NCBI GenBank assembly: GCA_024231975.1 | Contig: JAAEQB010000057.1 | Span: 62,001 to 126,000 of the forward strand | Reading direction: 5' to 3' | DNA: 64,000 nucleotides | Origin: Allobosea sp. | GTDB lineage: Bacteria; Pseudomonadota; Alphaproteobacteria; Rhizobiales; Beijerinckiaceae | In this document: positions 62,347 to 64,000 of the stretch, piece by piece | Layout: each line of letters opens with the position of its first letter | Numbering within the stretch: the stretch's first letter is position 1 | The notes under the pieces: generated by a model | What the model was told of the DNA's origin: nothing | What the model saw: the letters and a program-made list of their open reading frames with translations, nothing else | Database searches by the model: none | Made by a program: the position numbers and the translations under genes

Positions 62347-62442
62347 TATAGTCGACCGAGGTGGAAACCGGCTCGCGTGAAGGCGCTACGACTGAACAAT
62401 AAGCTGGAGCAATTCGCGATTCGGCGAATCGTGAACTGCTCC
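62347..62442. repeat. Intergenic palindromic repeat, copy 3, with stem-loop
   Basis: The core GAGGTGGAAACCGGCTCGCG (from about 62358) aligns with the core of the copy at 46951, and GGAGCAATTCGCGATTCG (62406-62423) pairs with CGAATCGTGAACTGCTCC (62425-62442) with two mismatches. The two later copies have the same spacing from core to stem. The stem is not followed by a T run, so it may act on mRNA ends or only be a remnant of a mobile repeat. Confidence 0.6.
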
Positions 62443-62510
62443 GGTTGAAAACAATCGTCCGCAGATGACCGGGATCGCCGCATCGCCGCGTACTTGAGGC
62501 TGGAGCTGAC

Positions 62511-63218
62511 ATGCCGCAACCGTCTTCGCTCAAGGTCGTGCAGGACACCCTCAGCCTGCGCGACCGGACCACGGCAGTATTACGCAACGCGATCCTGACC
62601 ATGCAGTTCAAGCCCGGTCAGCGCATCATCGAGCGGCAGCTCTGCGTCGAGACGGGGGTCAGCAGAACCTGCATTCGCGAATCGATGCGGCATCTCGAGG
62701 CGGAAGGCCTCGTGCGGCGCGAGCACAACAGGGGCATCTTCGTGTCGAGCATCACGCCGACGGAGGCGGCCGAGATCTACGAGGTGCGCAAGATCCTCGA
62801 GCCCAAGATGATGGAGAAGATGATCGGCAACATCGACCCGCGGTTCGTTCAGACCATGAAAGCCGAATTGCGGCGCGCTGAATCATGCATCACGCTACCG
62901 ATGGAATATGTCGCGGCGATCGGAGATGTTATCAAAATTCTGTGGAGCGGCTATAACAACGACACGGCAAAAAACCTTCTCAGCTCTATCTTCGATCGGA
63001 TTTCCTACATCCGGATCATTCTAAGTTTTTCGACGAGCGCTGAGCAGAAGATCGAGACCATACAAATTCTCGAAGGCGTGATCGATGCCATCAGCCGTCG
63101 CGATGGCCCTGCGGCACAGGAGCAATACATCCATTATCTCTCCCGCGCACAAAATACCGTGATCGAAATCATCGAGTCGAATACAGAGGTCGACACCGGA
63201 TGGCCCGCCGTCAGCTAA
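62511..63218 (+). CDS. GntR-family transcriptional regulator (FCD-type, atypical)
   Basis: 235 residues. The N-terminal winged helix has LRDRTTAVLRNAILTMQFKP and ERQLCVETGVSRTCIRESM, a standard GntR HTH. The C-terminal all-helical domain matches FadR/FCD proteins, but the usual Asp-x3-His metal site in the first helices reads GDVIK, so metal binding may be lost. The downstream end has a likely remaining His (YIHYLS). It is 223 bases after the M20 gene and the best local candidate to control the amidase-Dpp-M20 cluster. Confidence 0.85.
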   Translation: MPQPSSLKVVQDTLSLRDRTTAVLRNAILTMQFKPGQRIIERQLCVETGVSRTCIRESMRHLEAEGLVRREHNRGIFVSSITPTEAAEIYEVRKILEPKMMEKMIGNIDPRFVQTMKAELRRAESCITLPMEYVAAIGDVIKILWSGYNNDTAKNLLSSIFDRISYIRIILSFSTSAEQKIETIQILEGVIDAISRRDGPAAQEQYIHYLSRAQNTVIEIIESNTEVDTGWPAVS

Positions 63219-63377
63219 ATCCTGAAGAAGCGGTCGAACTTCTTCCAATTCCGGGGTCGCGAGTGCGATGCGCAGTGGCATGTCCTCTGCCGCGCTGGTT
63301 CCTTCACTTGCTCTGCTTCTGCAGATGAAGCGCATTGATAACAGCCCATCGTAAGTATTATTTGTAAATAATTATTT

Positions 63378-63890
63378 TTACATATCTTCCTCAAGTCCAA
63401 TCTTTATCTTCTCCAATGCTGAGATAAGTTGATCTATCTCTTCCTTGCGCAAGAACTGCAGCGCGCGCTCGTTCACTTCGCTCACGCATTGTTCGATCGC
63501 TGGCCTTAACGCGTGCGCCTTTTCCGTGAGGTACACATGAGCCACCCGCAGATCGCTCTCGCTCCTCACACGGCGGGCAAGGCCAGCTCTTTCCAACTGG
63601 TTGACCGCGCTGACGACGGATGGGCCGACCGCCTTGACAGAACGACCAAGCACGACCTGCGAAATGCCGTCCTGATGATACAACGCCCATAGATAGGGCC
63701 ACATTCCTATATTGACGTTTCGCTCGGCGAGCAGCTCCTTGATCTGGTCTCGGGCACGCCGATTGATGGTCCGAATGAAAAAGCCGACGTTCCAGGCTCC
63801 GGAATAGAGCGCGCGTCGGCCCTCCTCGTCCAGTGTCGTCCGGCGCTCCCTACCAGGGCTTGGCCGACGCCCGGTCCCGTTCTTCCTCAT
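63378..63890 (-). CDS. MarR-family transcriptional regulator
   Basis: 170 residues from an ATG at 63890, which has GAGGAC upstream; a longer frame to 63935 lacks one. An Arg/Gly-rich lead (about 1-25) is followed by the dimerisation helix GAWNVGFFIRTINRRARDQI and the winged helix with DGISQVVLGRSVKAVGPSVVSAVNQLE. It has the same GMWxYLxAL pattern as the MarR at 14109. It converges with the gntR gene. A target is not visible within the window. Confidence 0.85.
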   Translation of the reverse strand: MRKNGTGRRPSPGRERRTTLDEEGRRALYSGAWNVGFFIRTINRRARDQIKELLAERNVNIGMWPYLWALYHQDGISQVVLGRSVKAVGPSVVSAVNQLERAGLARRVRSESDLRVAHVYLTEKAHALRPAIEQCVSEVNERALQFLRKEEIDQLISALEKIKIGLEEDM

Positions 63891-64000
63891 CTGCCGTCCT
63901 CTCGCCGCCGTCGATCCGAATCGCGACTCTGTCAAGCTATTCGGAAAGCTCGGCTTTATTGAAATCCGGCGTTGAAGCCTCTTCGTCTGAAACCGAAACA

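Noticed and set aside
1..64000. tRNA, rRNA, CRISPR arrays and insertion sequences
   Set aside because: I looked for tRNA-like clover-leaf ends, spaced direct repeats and transposase motifs and found no convincing case; a covariance-model search would settle the RNA genes.

Overview
The window is GC-rich, with long shadow ORFs on the opposite strand of most genes. Its gene content fits an alphaproteobacterium of the order Hyphomicrobiales (Bosea-like). That placement is inferred from the virB-type conjugation genes, the many NMT1-type (SsuABC/TauABC-like) ABC transporters and a recurrent intergenic repeat of a kind common in that order. No rRNA, tRNA or CRISPR array was seen. The virB-type start of a type IV secretion system at the left edge suggests a conjugative plasmid or an integrated conjugative island carrying a large catabolic load.

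Layout. (1) 1-6305: on the minus strand virB1, virB2, virB3 and the start of virB4. Diverging from them is a tightly packed plus-strand operon of seven small envelope or secreted proteins, including two SNase-fold proteins lacking catalytic residues, a lipoprotein, a pair of tandem paralogues and a Cys-rich lysozyme-like protein. (2) 6306-7213: an AT-richer, nearly gene-free junction with one small ORF and one copy of the repeat. (3) 7214-14612: a minus-strand cluster with an EamA exporter, an NMT1-type ABC transporter with two unlike permeases (system A), a 4,5-dihydroxyphthalate decarboxylase-like protein and a LysR regulator, then a plus-strand MarR gene. (4) 14609-21742: an aromatic-oxidation module. 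The minus operon encodes a Rieske oxygenase, an aldehyde dehydrogenase and a ThDP-dependent decarboxylase. The divergent plus operon encodes a phthalate-dioxygenase-type reductase and a Gfo/Idh/MocA dihydrodiol dehydrogenase-like protein. (5) 21774-31214: a translationally coupled minus operon hyuA-hyuB-racemase/isomerase-ABC transporter (system B)-2-hydroxyacid dehydrogenase, with a divergent iclR. (6) 32222-38999: a second transporter homologous gene by gene to system A (system C), with an extra binding protein, an FMN 2-hydroxyacid dehydrogenase and a DMT exporter. (7) 39037-42803: a 3-hydroxybenzoate 4-hydroxylase-like flavoprotein with a class II aldolase-fold protein and a MarR regulator. 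(8) 43159-49444: a polar amino acid ABC importer without its own ATPase, a DadA-like oxidase, an aminotransferase and a LysR regulator. (9) 49463-51742: a chemoreceptor. (10) 52452-63218: an amidase, a Dpp-type ABC importer with two tandem binding proteins, an M20 hydrolase and a GntR regulator, followed by a third marR gene.

How it may work together (inference). Homologues of all four phthalate 4,5-dioxygenase pathway functions (oxygenase, reductase, dihydrodiol dehydrogenase, decarboxylase) are present, and a MobA-like hydroxylase would also yield protocatechuate. The most unusual signal is a palindrome, TTAG-N4-CTAA. It occurs in the divergent oxygenase/reductase promoter, upstream of transporter operon C, and upstream of the chemoreceptor gene; the last two copies are the same 12-mer read on opposite strands. 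This suggests one regulator, plausibly one of the MarR proteins encoded here, co-ordinating sensing, uptake and ring oxidation of one compound.
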